From NCBI GenBank assembly GCA_046347045.1, contig JAXMGX010000013.1, positions 1-64,000 of the forward strand: DNA of 64,000 nt, in the 5' to 3' direction. Below are positions 35,291-43,734 of this stretch, piece by piece. The notes under the pieces were generated by a model. It had not been told where the DNA came from, made no database searches, and saw only the letters and a list, made by a program, of their open reading frames with translations. Every line of letters begins with the position of its first letter. Position 1 is the stretch's first letter. Position numbers and translations under genes: made by a program. The DNA is from ZC4RG30 sp046347045 (GTDB lineage Bacteria > Pseudomonadota > Gammaproteobacteria > Steroidobacterales > Steroidobacteraceae).

Positions 35291-37473
35291 GCCTCACCTC
35301 CCGCGCCGTACACCACGCGCGGCACGCGCGCTTCGCGCGTGCGCTGCAGCGACTCCGCGCGACGCACGATGGCATCGCCCTGGTACATCTGCACGCCGGT
35401 GACGCGCACCTCACCGCTCGATGCGGCGGGCGCAACCATGCCGCCACCGATGGGCGCGGCATTGCGTTCCACCTGCTGGCGCAGCGTGTCGCGCACCTCT
35501 TCGGAGGAATTCTGTTCGAAGCCGGCGAGGTTCAGCAGGTTGCCCAGCACGCGCAGCACCTTCCAGCCGGGACGGGCCTCGCCCACCGGCAGCGCCGCGC
35601 CAGCGAAGCTCTGCCACTGGCCCTCCAGGTTCACATAGGTGCCCGAGGTCTCGGCGAAAGTGCCGATGGGCAGCAGCACGGTGGCCACCGACTTCAGCTC
35701 TTCGGTGGCGAAGGGCGTGGCCGCAACCACGAAGTCCGCACCCTTCAATGAGGCCAGCGCGCGCTCATGCAGCGAATCCGCGCCCGGCTCCACATCCCAC
35801 AGCAGGTATCCGCCCAGCGACTGCGACAGCATGGCGCCGGCGTTCAAGCCGGCGCTGCCGCGCGCCACGCCGCCCGCGGCGCGATGCGGCAACACGCCGG
35901 CGAGATGCGCGCCGGCGGCATTGCCGCCCTCGGCCAGCACGCCCAGCGACGCGCCGGTGGCTGCTGCCAGCGCCTGCGCCGCTGCGCGCAGCGCGGCGTA
36001 TTGCGGATGACGGATGGCCAGAGCGCCGAGCCAGATGGCCTTGCGCTGCGCTGAACGCAGCGATTCCACCAGCTTGCGATGGCGATCGGTGACGGCGGCC
36101 ACCGCATTGCCCACGGGGGCGCCGCCCGCGGCGGACACCAGCGCGTTGAGCTCGGCGAGCTGGCCCGAAGGATCGACCACGATCTGCTCGCAGGGGAACA
36201 GGTATTCGAACTCGGCCGGATTCAGGAAGGCGATGCTGGCGCCGGCGCGCGCCGCCTTGCGTACGCGGTGCGCCAGCAGCGGCAGCTCGCGGCGCAGGCT
36301 CGAACCCACCACCAGCAGCGCCTGCAGCGTATCGACTTCGGCGATGGCGCCGCCCAGCGTCGGCATCGCGGGATCCGCGGCATCGCCGCTGAAATCCGGC
36401 TGCCGCAGGCGATGATCGATGTTCGAGGTACCGAGGCCCGCGGCCACCTGCTGCAGCAGCGCGTACTCCTCGACAGTGCTCGAGGCCCCCGCGATCACGC
36501 CCAGCCTGCCCGGCGCAATGGCCTTCAGGTTCTGCACCGTGGCTTCGAGCGCGCTCTGCCAGTCGACCTCGCGCCAGGCGCCATCGGCGCCGCGCAGCAT
36601 GGGCCGCTCGAGCCGGTCGGCGCTGTAGATGCCCTCGTACGAGAACCGGTCGCGATCGGAGATCCAGCACTCGTTGATGGCATCGTTCGCACGCGGCACC
36701 ACGCGCATCAACCGACCACGCAGCACATGGCCATACGTGTTGGTACCCAGACCGTCATGCGGCGACACCAGCGGCACCTGCGTCATTTCCCAGGCGCGCG
36801 CGCTGTAACGGAAGGGCTTGCTGTTCAGCGCGCCCACCGGGCACAGGTCGATGATGTTGCCCGACAGCTCGTGATCCACCGTCCTCTCGACGTAGGTGCC
36901 GATCTCGTTGTGCTCGCCGCGGTTGGTGGTGCCCAGTTCCGCCGCGCCGGTGACATCCTGGCTGAAGCGCACGCAGCGCGTGCAGTGGATGCAGCGCGTC
37001 ATGTCGGTGGAAACCAGCGGACCGATGTTCTTGTCCTTCACCGTGCGCTTGCCTTCGCCATAGCGCGAGACATCGCGGCCGTAGCCCACGGCCAGGTCCT
37101 GCAGCTCGCACTCGCCGCCCTGATCGCAGATGGGGCAGTCGAGCGGATGGTTGATCAGCAGAAATTCCATCACCGACTTCTGCGCGGCAATCGCCTTGGC
37201 CGAACGGGTGTGGACGATCATGCCGTCCATCACCGGCGTGGCGCAGGCCGGCAGCGGCTTCGGCGCCTTTTCCACGTCGACCAGGCACATGCGGCAGTTG
37301 GCCGCCACGGCCAGTTTCTCGTGGTAGCAGAAGCGCGGCACGTACACATCGTTCGCGTCGGTGACGCGGATGAGCATCTCGCCCTTCTTCGCCTTCATCG
37401 GCACGCCGTCGACGGTGATCATCACCGTGTCCGAAGGCGGCGCTGCGGGAGCGGTGGGATTCGGCGCGCTCAT
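35287..37473 (-). CDS. nuoG: NADH-quinone oxidoreductase subunit G
   Basis: A 728-residue iron-sulfur subunit of the peripheral arm. An N-terminal [2Fe-2S] ferredoxin domain (RFCYHEKLAVAANCRMCLVD), the HxxxCxxC site HPLDCPICDQGGECELQD, the CIHCTRCVRF motif and a molybdopterin-oxidoreductase-like C-terminal domain follow in that order. The length is that of the shorter proteobacterial form, without the extra cluster region of E. coli NuoG (about 908 residues). The Ala-rich C-terminal half is poorly conserved, as usual. The start at 37473 overlaps the nuoF stop. Confidence 0.96.
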   Translation of the reverse strand: MSAPNPTAPAAPPSDTVMITVDGVPMKAKKGEMLIRVTDANDVYVPRFCYHEKLAVAANCRMCLVDVEKAPKPLPACATPVMDGMIVHTRSAKAIAAQKSVMEFLLINHPLDCPICDQGGECELQDLAVGYGRDVSRYGEGKRTVKDKNIGPLVSTDMTRCIHCTRCVRFSQDVTGAAELGTTNRGEHNEIGTYVERTVDHELSGNIIDLCPVGALNSKPFRYSARAWEMTQVPLVSPHDGLGTNTYGHVLRGRLMRVVPRANDAINECWISDRDRFSYEGIYSADRLERPMLRGADGAWREVDWQSALEATVQNLKAIAPGRLGVIAGASSTVEEYALLQQVAAGLGTSNIDHRLRQPDFSGDAADPAMPTLGGAIAEVDTLQALLVVGSSLRRELPLLAHRVRKAARAGASIAFLNPAEFEYLFPCEQIVVDPSGQLAELNALVSAAGGAPVGNAVAAVTDRHRKLVESLRSAQRKAIWLGALAIRHPQYAALRAAAQALAAATGASLGVLAEGGNAAGAHLAGVLPHRAAGGVARGSAGLNAGAMLSQSLGGYLLWDVEPGADSLHERALASLKGADFVVAATPFATEELKSVATVLLPIGTFAETSGTYVNLEGQWQSFAGAALPVGEARPGWKVLRVLGNLLNLAGFEQNSSEEVRDTLRQQVERNAAPIGGGMVAPAASSGEVRVTGVQMYQGDAIVRRAESLQRTREARVPRVVYGAGGEA

Positions 37474-38780
37474 GCCGCCGCCTGCTGCGCGCCCACGATG
37501 CTGCGTCCGCCGTGATCCACCATGTATTCGAACTCGTGCCGGAAATGCCTGATGAAGCTCTGCACCGGCCAGGCCGCCGCATCGCCCAGCGCGCAGATGG
37601 TGTGGCCTTCGATCTTGTTGGCGACCTGCACCAGCATGTCGATGTCCTCGCGCCGGCCCTGCCCCGCCATGATGCGTTTGATCATGCGGTTGAGCCAGCC
37701 GGTGCCCTCGCGGCAGGGCGTGCACTGGCCGCAGCTCTCGCTCATGTAGAAGCGCGACAGCCGCTCCAGCACCTTCACCATGCAGGTGGTCTCGTCCATC
37801 ACGATGACCGCGGCGGAGCCGACGCCTGAGCCTGCGGCCTTCACCGAGTCGTAGTCCATGTTGGTCTTCAGCATGGTCTCGGCGGGCACCACCGGGCAGG
37901 ACGAGCCGCCGGGAATCACCGCCTTCAGCTTGCGACCGCCCTTCATGCCACCGGCCACTTCGAGCAGCTCGGCGAAGGGAATGCCCATGGGCAGCTCGTA
38001 GTTGCCCGGCTTGGCCACATGACCCGACACCGAGAAGATGACGGTGCCGCCGGAGTTCGGCACGCCCAGCCCCGCGAACCAGGCCGCGCCCTTGCGCAGG
38101 ATGGTGGGCGTGGAGGCATAGCTCTGGGTGTTGTTGATGGTGGTGGGCTTGCCGTACAGGCCGAAGGCCGCCGGGAACGGCGGCTTGAAGCGCGGCTTGC
38201 CCTGCTTGCCTTCCAGCGATTCGAGCAGCGCGGTTTCTTCGCCGCAGATGTAGGCACCCGCGCCGACCGCGCAGTAGATGTCGACATCAATGCCCGAACC
38301 CTTGATGTTCTTGCCCAGCAGGCCCGCGGCATACGCCTCTTTCAGCGCGGCCTCGAAGCGCGGCACGGGCTCACCGAGGAACTCGCCGCGGATGTAGTTG
38401 TAGCCCACGGTCGCGCCCATGGAATAGGCGCCGATGGCCATGCCCTCGATGAGCTGGTGCGGGTTGTAGCGCAGGATGTCGCGGTCGTGGCAGGTGCCCG
38501 GCTCGGATTCGTCCGAGTTGCACACGGCGTACTTCTGGCCGGGCGCGTTGCGCGGCATGAAGCTCCACTTCACGCCCACGGGGAAGCCGGCGCCGCCGCG
38601 ACCGCGCAGGCCCGAGGCCTTTACGGTCTCGATGATGGTCTCGCGCGGGGTCTTCTCGGCGAGGATCTTCTCCCACGCCTCGTAGCCGCCGATCTTGCGG
38701 TACGTTTCGAGCTTCCACGGCTCCGGGTACTTCAGCACCTCGAAGCACACCAGGTTCATCTTGTCGTCCCACTTGCCCAT
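37470..38780 (-). CDS. nuoF: NADH-quinone oxidoreductase subunit F
   Basis: A 436-residue subunit that binds NADH, FMN and cluster N3. GLRGRGGAGFPVGVKW binds FMN, YAVCNSDESEPGTCHDR and GAGAYICGEETAL bind the nucleotide, and ESCGQCTPCREGT with a later Cys (HTICALGD) holds the [4Fe-4S] cluster. The length is normal. It starts 14 bases after the nuoE stop. Confidence 0.97.
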   Translation of the reverse strand: MGKWDDKMNLVCFEVLKYPEPWKLETYRKIGGYEAWEKILAEKTPRETIIETVKASGLRGRGGAGFPVGVKWSFMPRNAPGQKYAVCNSDESEPGTCHDRDILRYNPHQLIEGMAIGAYSMGATVGYNYIRGEFLGEPVPRFEAALKEAYAAGLLGKNIKGSGIDVDIYCAVGAGAYICGEETALLESLEGKQGKPRFKPPFPAAFGLYGKPTTINNTQSYASTPTILRKGAAWFAGLGVPNSGGTVIFSVSGHVAKPGNYELPMGIPFAELLEVAGGMKGGRKLKAVIPGGSSCPVVPAETMLKTNMDYDSVKAAGSGVGSAAVIVMDETTCMVKVLERLSRFYMSESCGQCTPCREGTGWLNRMIKRIMAGQGRREDIDMLVQVANKIEGHTICALGDAAAWPVQSFIRHFRHEFEYMVDHGGRSIVGAQQAAA

Positions 38781-38794
38781 CGAGAACGACGCTC

Positions 38795-39301
38795 CTACTT
38801 CAGCTTGTCGAGCACGTCATCCACCTTCGACGGGGTGAGGTACTCGTGGAAAATGTGGTCGACCATCATCATCGGCGCGCCGGTGCAGGCGGCCAGGCAT
38901 TCTTCCTCGCACTTGAGGAAGATCCGGCCGTCAGCGGTGCTCTCGCCGGTCTTGATGCCGAGCTTCTTCTCGGCGTAGGCGACGATGTCCTCGGCGCCGT
39001 TCAGCATGCAGGAGATGTTGGTGCAGATGCTCACATGATGCCGGCCGCAGGGGTGCGTCTCGAACATCGAATAGAAGCTCGCGACCTCGTACACCTGGAT
39101 GGGCGGCAGGTTCAGGTATTCGGCCACCGCATCCATCAGCTCGGTGGTGAGGAAACCGTGGTTCTGCTCCTGCGCGAAACGCAGCGACGACAGCACGGCC
39201 GAGCGCTGCCTGCCTTCGGGGAAGCGCGCCACCCATTCGTCGATCTCACGACGCGTGTGCTCATGGAGCAGTGCGGCCTTGCCGGTGACAGCGGCGCTCA
39301 T
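38795..39301 (-). CDS. nuoE: NADH-quinone oxidoreductase subunit E
   Basis: A 168-residue thioredoxin-like subunit with the [2Fe-2S] cluster N1a. The cluster Cys residues lie in CTNISCML (about residues 93-98) and CEEECLAACTGAP (about 130-138). YEVASFYSMF is a family signature. The start at 39301 has GAGG five bases upstream and is preferred to the in-frame ATG at 39328. The 46 bases up to nuoD hold nothing notable. Confidence 0.96.
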   Translation of the reverse strand: MSAAVTGKAALLHEHTRREIDEWVARFPEGRQRSAVLSSLRFAQEQNHGFLTTELMDAVAEYLNLPPIQVYEVASFYSMFETHPCGRHHVSICTNISCMLNGAEDIVAYAEKKLGIKTGESTADGRIFLKCEEECLAACTGAPMMMVDHIFHEYLTPSKVDDVLDKLK

Positions 39302-39347
39302 CCGTGCCTCACAGCTTCGAGATTGCAATGACTGCTAGCGTGTGCCA

Positions 39348-40613
39348 TTACCGGTCCACTTCTCCGAATACGATGTCCTGGGTACCGATCACGGCCACCA
39401 CGTCGGCCAGCATGTGCCCCTCCACCATCTCGGGCAGCGCCGACAGGTGCGCGAAACCCGGCGCGCGGCAGTGCATCCGGTAGGGCTTGTTGGCGCCGTC
39501 GGACACGATCAGCACCCCGAATTCGCCCTTGGGCGCCTCGACCGCGGCATAGGTTTCACCCGCGGGCACCGAGTACCCTTCCGTGAAATACTTGAAGTGA
39601 TGGATCAGCGATTCCATGTCGCCCTTCATCTCTTCGCGGCGCGGCTGACGGATCTTGCGATCGTCGGCCATCACCGGGTTCGCAGCCGAACCCGGATTCG
39701 CGCGCAGCCAGTCCACGCACTGCTTGATGATGCGGTTCGACTGGCGCATTTCCTCCACGCGCACCAGGTAGCGGTCGTAGCAGTCGCCGTTCACGCCCAC
39801 CGGGATGTCGAAGTCCAGATCGGCATAGACGTCATACGGCTGCTTCTTGCGCAGGTCCCAGGCGATGCCGGAGCCACGCAGCATCGGACCGCTGAAGCCC
39901 AGCTGCAGCGCGCGCTCCGGCGTGACCACGCCGATGTTGACGGTGCGCTGCTTCCAGATGCGGTTGTCGGTGAGCAGCGTTTCGTATTCGTCGACACAGG
40001 CCGGAAAACGGCGGGTGAAGTCATCGATGAAATCGAGCAGCGAACCCTGCCGCGCTTCGTTCAGGCGGTCCGCGTCCTTCTGCGAGCGCCAGCGCGAGGC
40101 CTGGTAGCGCGGCATGGTGTCGGGCAGGTCGCGGTAGACGCCGCCCGGCCGGTAGTACGTGGCATGCATGCGCGTGCCCGACACCGCCTCGTAGCAGTCC
40201 ATCAGGTCTTCGCGCTCGCGGAAGCAGAACAGGAACACGCTCATCGCGCCGATGTCGAGGCCATGCGCGCCCAGCCACATCAGGTGGTTCAGGATGCGGG
40301 TGATCTCGTCGAACATGGTGCGGATGTACTGCGCCCGCACCGGCACCTGCACGCCCAGCAGCCTCTCGATGGCCATCACATAGGCGTGCTCGTTGCACAT
40401 CATCGACACGTAGTCGAGCCGGTCCATGTAGCCGATGGAGGCGTTGAACGGCTTGTGCTCGGCCAGCTTCTCGGTGCCCCGGTGCAGCAGGCCCACGTGC
40501 GGGTCGGCCTTCATGATGGTCTCGCCGTCCATCTCGAGCACCAGGCGCAGCACGCCGTGCGCGGCCGGATGCTGCGGGCCGAAGTTCAGCGTGAAATTGC
40601 GGATCTCGGCCAT
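39348..40613 (-). CDS. nuoD: NADH-quinone oxidoreductase subunit D
   Basis: A 421-residue subunit forming the quinone-binding pocket with NuoH and NuoB. It descends from the large subunit of [NiFe] hydrogenases. NFGPQHPAAHGVLRLVLE, DPHVGLLHRGTEKL, YVSMMCNEHAYV and the C-terminal DIVFGEVDR are diagnostic. It is a separate gene from nuoC, unlike in E. coli, where they are fused, and it overlaps nuoC by one base. Confidence 0.97.
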   Translation of the reverse strand: MAEIRNFTLNFGPQHPAAHGVLRLVLEMDGETIMKADPHVGLLHRGTEKLAEHKPFNASIGYMDRLDYVSMMCNEHAYVMAIERLLGVQVPVRAQYIRTMFDEITRILNHLMWLGAHGLDIGAMSVFLFCFREREDLMDCYEAVSGTRMHATYYRPGGVYRDLPDTMPRYQASRWRSQKDADRLNEARQGSLLDFIDDFTRRFPACVDEYETLLTDNRIWKQRTVNIGVVTPERALQLGFSGPMLRGSGIAWDLRKKQPYDVYADLDFDIPVGVNGDCYDRYLVRVEEMRQSNRIIKQCVDWLRANPGSAANPVMADDRKIRQPRREEMKGDMESLIHHFKYFTEGYSVPAGETYAAVEAPKGEFGVLIVSDGANKPYRMHCRAPGFAHLSALPEMVEGHMLADVVAVIGTQDIVFGEVDR

Positions 40614-41296
40614 CAGCCGCGCCCCTTCAGTTCAGGCGCGTAGCGCGCGTCGTCGCGGATCACGCGCGGCACCAGCGTGCGCGGCTCGATCTCCACCGGC
40701 ACGTAGACCACGCGCTGCTTGTCGGCGTCGTACTTCACTTCGACATTGCCCACCAGCGGGAAATCCTTGCGGAACGGATGCCCGATGAAGCCATAGTCGG
40801 TGAGGATGCGGCGCAGGTCGGGATGGCCATTGAACACGATGCCGAACAGGTCGAAGGCCTCGCGCTCGAACCAGTTGGCCGAGGCCCACACGCCGGTGAC
40901 GGTGTCGAGCGCGGGCTCTTCGTTGTCGGTGCAGAAGGCGCGCAGCGTCAGGCGCTCGTTGTGCGTGATCGACAGCAACTGGTACAGCGCGGCGAAGCGC
41001 GGGCCGTCGTGCGCCCCGCCGTTGCCGGCACGGTTCACACCGCGGCCGAAGCCGCTGTTGGTAGCCGAATGCGTGCGCCATTCGCTGCGGCCGTAGTCCA
41101 TGTAGTCGATGCCGGCCACGTCGATCAGCAGCTCGAACTTGAGGTCGGCATGGTCGCGCAGCACGGTGGCCGCGGCCACCAGATCGGCGGCAGCGACGTC
41201 GTAGGACAGATCGGTGGGCAGCGAGGGGCGGCGCGTGAGGCGTCCGGCGAGCGCCGCCTCGATGCGCGAGGCCAGTTGTTCGATATGCGCGCTCAT
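40613..41296 (-). CDS. nuoC: NADH-quinone oxidoreductase subunit C
   Basis: A 227-residue peripheral subunit. ANWFEREAFDLFGIVFNGHPDLRRILTDYGF in part (EREAFDLFGIVFNGHPDLRR) is the family signature, and FPLVGNVEVKYD with PVEIEPRTLVPRV closes the protein. A Gly/Asn-rich stretch (NSGFGRGVNRAGNGGAHDG) at about residues 80-98 is an insertion relative to common NuoC. The start is fixed by the TGATG overlap with nuoB. Confidence 0.95.
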   Translation of the reverse strand: MSAHIEQLASRIEAALAGRLTRRPSLPTDLSYDVAAADLVAAATVLRDHADLKFELLIDVAGIDYMDYGRSEWRTHSATNSGFGRGVNRAGNGGAHDGPRFAALYQLLSITHNERLTLRAFCTDNEEPALDTVTGVWASANWFEREAFDLFGIVFNGHPDLRRILTDYGFIGHPFRKDFPLVGNVEVKYDADKQRVVYVPVEIEPRTLVPRVIRDDARYAPELKGRG

Positions 41297-41799
41297 CAGG
41301 ACATCACCGATGTGCGGGCGATCTTCTTCTGCAGCTGGATGATGCCGTACAGCAGCGCCTCGGCCGTTGGCGGGCACCCGGGCACGTACACATCCACCGG
41401 CACCACGCGGTCGCAGCCACGCACCACCGCATAGCTGTAGTGGTAATAGCCGCCGCCATTGGCGCAGGAACCCATGGAGATCACCCAGCGCGGTTCGGGC
41501 ATCTGGTCGTAGACCTTGCGCAGCGCGGGGGCCATCTTGTTGACCAGCGTGCCGGCCACGATCATCACGTCGGACTGGCGCGGGCTGGGACGGAACACGA
41601 TGCCGAAGCGATCGAGGTCGTAGCGCGAGGCGCCGGCATGCATCATCTCGACTGCGCAGCAGGCCAGCCCGAAGGTCATGGGCCACAGCGAGCCGGTGCG
41701 TGCCCAACTGACGAGGCTGTCGACCTGGGTGGTGACGAATCCGCGCCGCGACCAGCCTTCCGGATCATCCGGCGGCAGTTCGACCTCTTCTAGTCCCAC
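41296..41799 (-). CDS. nuoB: NADH-quinone oxidoreductase subunit B
   Basis: A 167-residue subunit with the terminal cluster N2, which passes electrons to quinone. The ligands lie in GLACCAVEMM (two adjacent Cys, about residues 45-46), GSCANGGG (about 110) and VPGCPPTAEALL (about 140). I chose GTG 41799, which overlaps the nuoA end by 10 bases; the frame is open to 42018, but that part lies inside nuoA and shows no homology. Confidence 0.95.
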   Translation of the reverse strand: MGLEEVELPPDDPEGWSRRGFVTTQVDSLVSWARTGSLWPMTFGLACCAVEMMHAGASRYDLDRFGIVFRPSPRQSDVMIVAGTLVNKMAPALRKVYDQMPEPRWVISMGSCANGGGYYHYSYAVVRGCDRVVPVDVYVPGCPPTAEALLYGIIQLQKKIARTSVMS

Positions 41800-42158
41800 T
41801 CCAGCGCTCCCTTCTTCCACTCGTACACGAAGCCCACCACCAGGATGAACAGGAAGACGCCCATGGCCCACAGTCCGAAGCCGCCGATGGACGGCAGCGC
41901 CACGGCCCAGGGAAACAGGAAGGCGATTTCCAGGTCGAACACGATGAACAGGATGGCGACGAGGTAGTAGCGCACGTCGAAACGCGCGCGCGCGTCTTCG
42001 AAGGCCTCGAAGCCGCACTCGTAGGCGGAAAGTTTTTCGGCGTCCCTGGGATTCTTGCTGGCCAGCCTGCCGAAGAGATTGCCCAGACCCATCAGCACGA
42101 CGGCAAGACCCGCGGCGACGACAAGGAAGATCAGGACTGGCAGGTAATTGGCAAGCAT
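41790..42158 (-). CDS. nuoA: NADH-quinone oxidoreductase subunit A
   Basis: A 122-residue membrane subunit with three helices. KLSAYECGFEAF, RFDVRYYLVAILFIVFDLEIAFLFPW in part (VRYYLVAILFIVFDLE) are diagnostic. It is the first gene of the operon. There is no good ribosome-binding site before the ATG at 42158 (GTGGGTCACGA), and a strong hairpin lies 18 bases upstream. Confidence 0.96.
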   Translation of the reverse strand: MLANYLPVLIFLVVAAGLAVVLMGLGNLFGRLASKNPRDAEKLSAYECGFEAFEDARARFDVRYYLVAILFIVFDLEIAFLFPWAVALPSIGGFGLWAMGVFLFILVVGFVYEWKKGALEWD

Positions 42159-42172
42159 TCGTGACCCACAGT

Positions 42173-42216
42173 AAAACGGGGCTTTGGCGTATTTCGCTTG
42201 CGAATACGCAGCCCCG
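42173..42216 (-). terminator. Terminator-like hairpin upstream of nuoA
   Basis: On the minus strand CGGGGCT (42216-42210) pairs with AGCCCCG (42183-42177), and the inner GCGTATTCGC pairs with GCGAAATACGC with one bulged A. TTTT follows. It can end transcripts from secG and tRNA-Leu. Since only 18 bases separate it from the nuoA start, a nuo promoter must lie upstream and the hairpin must be in the nuo leader, so it may act as an attenuator. Confidence 0.6.
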
Positions 42217-42229
42217 CGACTGGGTACCT

Positions 42230-42238
42230 ATTGTAGCA
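42230..42238 (-). promoter_or_regulatory. Candidate extended -10 of the nuo promoter
   Basis: The minus strand reads TGCTACAAT, an extended -10 element (TGN plus TACAAT), between tRNA-Leu and the hairpin. No -35 hexamer is obvious, as is usual for extended -10 promoters. A start near 42223 would give a leader of about 65 bases containing the hairpin. Confidence 0.4.
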
Positions 42239-42254
42239 AACGACCCGAAAGTTT

Positions 42255-42339
42255 TGGTGCCGACGAGGAGATTCGAACTCCTACACCTTGCGGCGCTAGC
42301 CCCTCAAGCTAGTGTGTCTACCAATTCCACCACGTCGGC
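42255..42339 (-). tRNA. tRNA-Leu (GAG)
   Basis: An 85-base class II tRNA with encoded CCA. The acceptor GCCGACG, GTGGAATTGGTAGACAC of the D arm, anticodon loop TTGAGGG (GAG at its centre), a long variable arm and GTTCGAATC of the T loop are all present. Its place after secG is the same as leuU in E. coli and other gammaproteobacteria. Confidence 0.96.
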
Positions 42340-42351
42340 TTCGATCGATTG

Positions 42352-42762
42352 CTATTTCGCGGGCGCTGCAGGCGCCGGTGCAGGCACGGGCGCGCTCGCG
42401 GGCGGCGCAACAGGCTGCGGGGCGGGCACCGCGGGCAACTGCGACGCCGGCGCAGTCTGCGGTGCTGGCACCGGCGCGTTCTCTTTCTCGGCGAGTCGGT
42501 CGAGCACCGTGTCCGCCGCAGGTCTGACTGTGCGCGTGCCCATGTAGGCCAACGTGAGGCTGGTGACCATGAACACGCCGGCGAGGACGGCCGTGGCGCG
42601 CGACAGCGCCGTGGCTGCGCCGCGCGCGCCGAACACCGTGCCCGACGCGCCCGCGCCGAAACCCGCGCCCGCATCCGCGCCCTTGCCGCGCTGGATGAGC
42701 ACCAGCACCACGATGAACGCGGCGCTGAGGATGTGGATGACCATCAGGATCGACTGCAACAT
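42352..42762 (-). CDS. secG: Protein-export membrane protein SecG
   Basis: A 136-residue membrane subunit of the SecYEG translocon. Two helices (ILMVIHILSAAFIVVLVLI and the second at about residues 53-73) flank VLIQRGKGADAGAGFGAGASGTVFG, of which QRGKGADAGAGFGAG is the signature. The C-terminal 45 residues are almost entirely Pro, Ala and Val, a common variable tail. It starts four bases after the tpiA stop. Confidence 0.94.
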   Translation of the reverse strand: MLQSILMVIHILSAAFIVVLVLIQRGKGADAGAGFGAGASGTVFGARGAATALSRATAVLAGVFMVTSLTLAYMGTRTVRPAADTVLDRLAEKENAPVPAPQTAPASQLPAVPAPQPVAPPASAPVPAPAPAAPAK

Positions 42763-42766
42763 TCGT

Positions 42767-43540
42767 TCAAACCTCTGTGGCCGCCGACCAGATGGCGAGG
42801 AATTCCTCGGCCTTCAGCGACGCGCCGCCAATCAGCCCGCCATCGACATCCGGCATGCGGAACAGCTCGGCGGCATTGCCGGCCTTGCAGCTTCCACCGT
42901 AGAGGATGCGCAGGCGGGCCGCGATACTAGCATCGAGCGCCGCCACCCGCCCGCGAATGAAGGCATGCACCTGCTGCGCCTGCTCCGGGGTGGCCGTGCG
43001 GCCCGTGCCGATGGCCCAGACGGGCTCGTAGGCCACCACGGCCTGGGCCAGTGCGGCCACACCCGACAGCGCCAGCACGGCATCGAGCTGACGGGCGACC
43101 ACAGCCTCGGTCTGGCCGCCATCGCGCTCGGCGAGCTGCTCGCCCACACACAGCACGGGCGTCAGACCCCGCGACTGCGCCATCGCGAACTTGCGAGCCA
43201 CCAGCGCGTCGTTTTCGCCGTAGATCACGCGCCGCTCGGAATGTCCGACGAGCACGTAACGGCACCCCACATCCACCAGCATGCTGGCGGCCACTTCGCC
43301 GGTGAAGGCGCCTGGCCCCTCGGCACAGACGTTCTGCGCGCCCAGCACCACCGGAGATCCGGCCAGCACGCGGCCGACCTCCGACAGATAGACGAAGGGC
43401 GGGCACACCAGGCACTCCACCGACTCATCGATGGTGGCCGGCTGCAGCAGCGCATCGATCAGCGCGGCGTTTTCGGCGCGCGAACCATGCATCTTCCAGT
43501 TGCCTGCTACCAGGCGTCTACGGGCATGAGGCGTACTCAT
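42767..43540 (-). CDS. tpiA: Triosephosphate isomerase
   Basis: A 257-residue TIM-barrel enzyme interconverting glyceraldehyde 3-phosphate and dihydroxyacetone phosphate. AGNWKMHG has the catalytic Lys, VGHSERR the His, YEPVWAIGTGRTA the Glu, and ILYGGSCKAGNAAE and GLIGGASL bind phosphate. The start at 43540 fits the family length; the in-frame ATG at 43552 is possible. Confidence 0.96.
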   Translation of the reverse strand: MSTPHARRRLVAGNWKMHGSRAENAALIDALLQPATIDESVECLVCPPFVYLSEVGRVLAGSPVVLGAQNVCAEGPGAFTGEVAASMLVDVGCRYVLVGHSERRVIYGENDALVARKFAMAQSRGLTPVLCVGEQLAERDGGQTEAVVARQLDAVLALSGVAALAQAVVAYEPVWAIGTGRTATPEQAQQVHAFIRGRVAALDASIAARLRILYGGSCKAGNAAELFRMPDVDGGLIGGASLKAEEFLAIWSAATEV

Positions 43541-43625
43541 GTGCCCAGGCATGCAACGAGGCGGCGGCGAACGGATTTGGAGGTCATGGGCGTCTTCGGA
43601 TGGGGCCCCTTGGCAAGGGCGCGGG

Positions 43626-43655
43626 ATGATAGCGGCGGCCCGGAGCGGGTGCAAA
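43626..43655 (-). promoter_or_regulatory. Candidate tpiA promoter
   Basis: On the minus strand TTTGCA (43655-43650) and TATCAT (43631-43626) are 18 bases apart, in the 194-base gap between glmM and tpiA. A start near 43619 would give a leader of about 80 bases. The -35 match is moderate. Confidence 0.4.
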
Positions 43656-43687
43656 CCGCGCCCGGCGGCGCCAGTCGAGCCCAGGCG

Positions 43688-43718
43688 GGGCCCGGCCGGA
43701 ATATGCCCGTCCGGGCCC
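43688..43718 (-). terminator. GC-rich hairpin after glmM
   Basis: GGGCCCGG (43688-43695) and CCGGGCCC (43711-43718) form a perfect eight-base-pair stem with a 15-base loop, 16 bases after the glmM stop. No T run follows, so it may be a Rho-assisted terminator or an RNA-stability element. Confidence 0.35.
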
Positions 43719-43734
43719 GCAGCGCAGCTGTGGT

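Noticed and set aside
42161..42547. 128-codon frame antisense to tRNA-Leu and secG
   Set aside because: It reads through a tRNA gene; such frames are a known annotation artefact.
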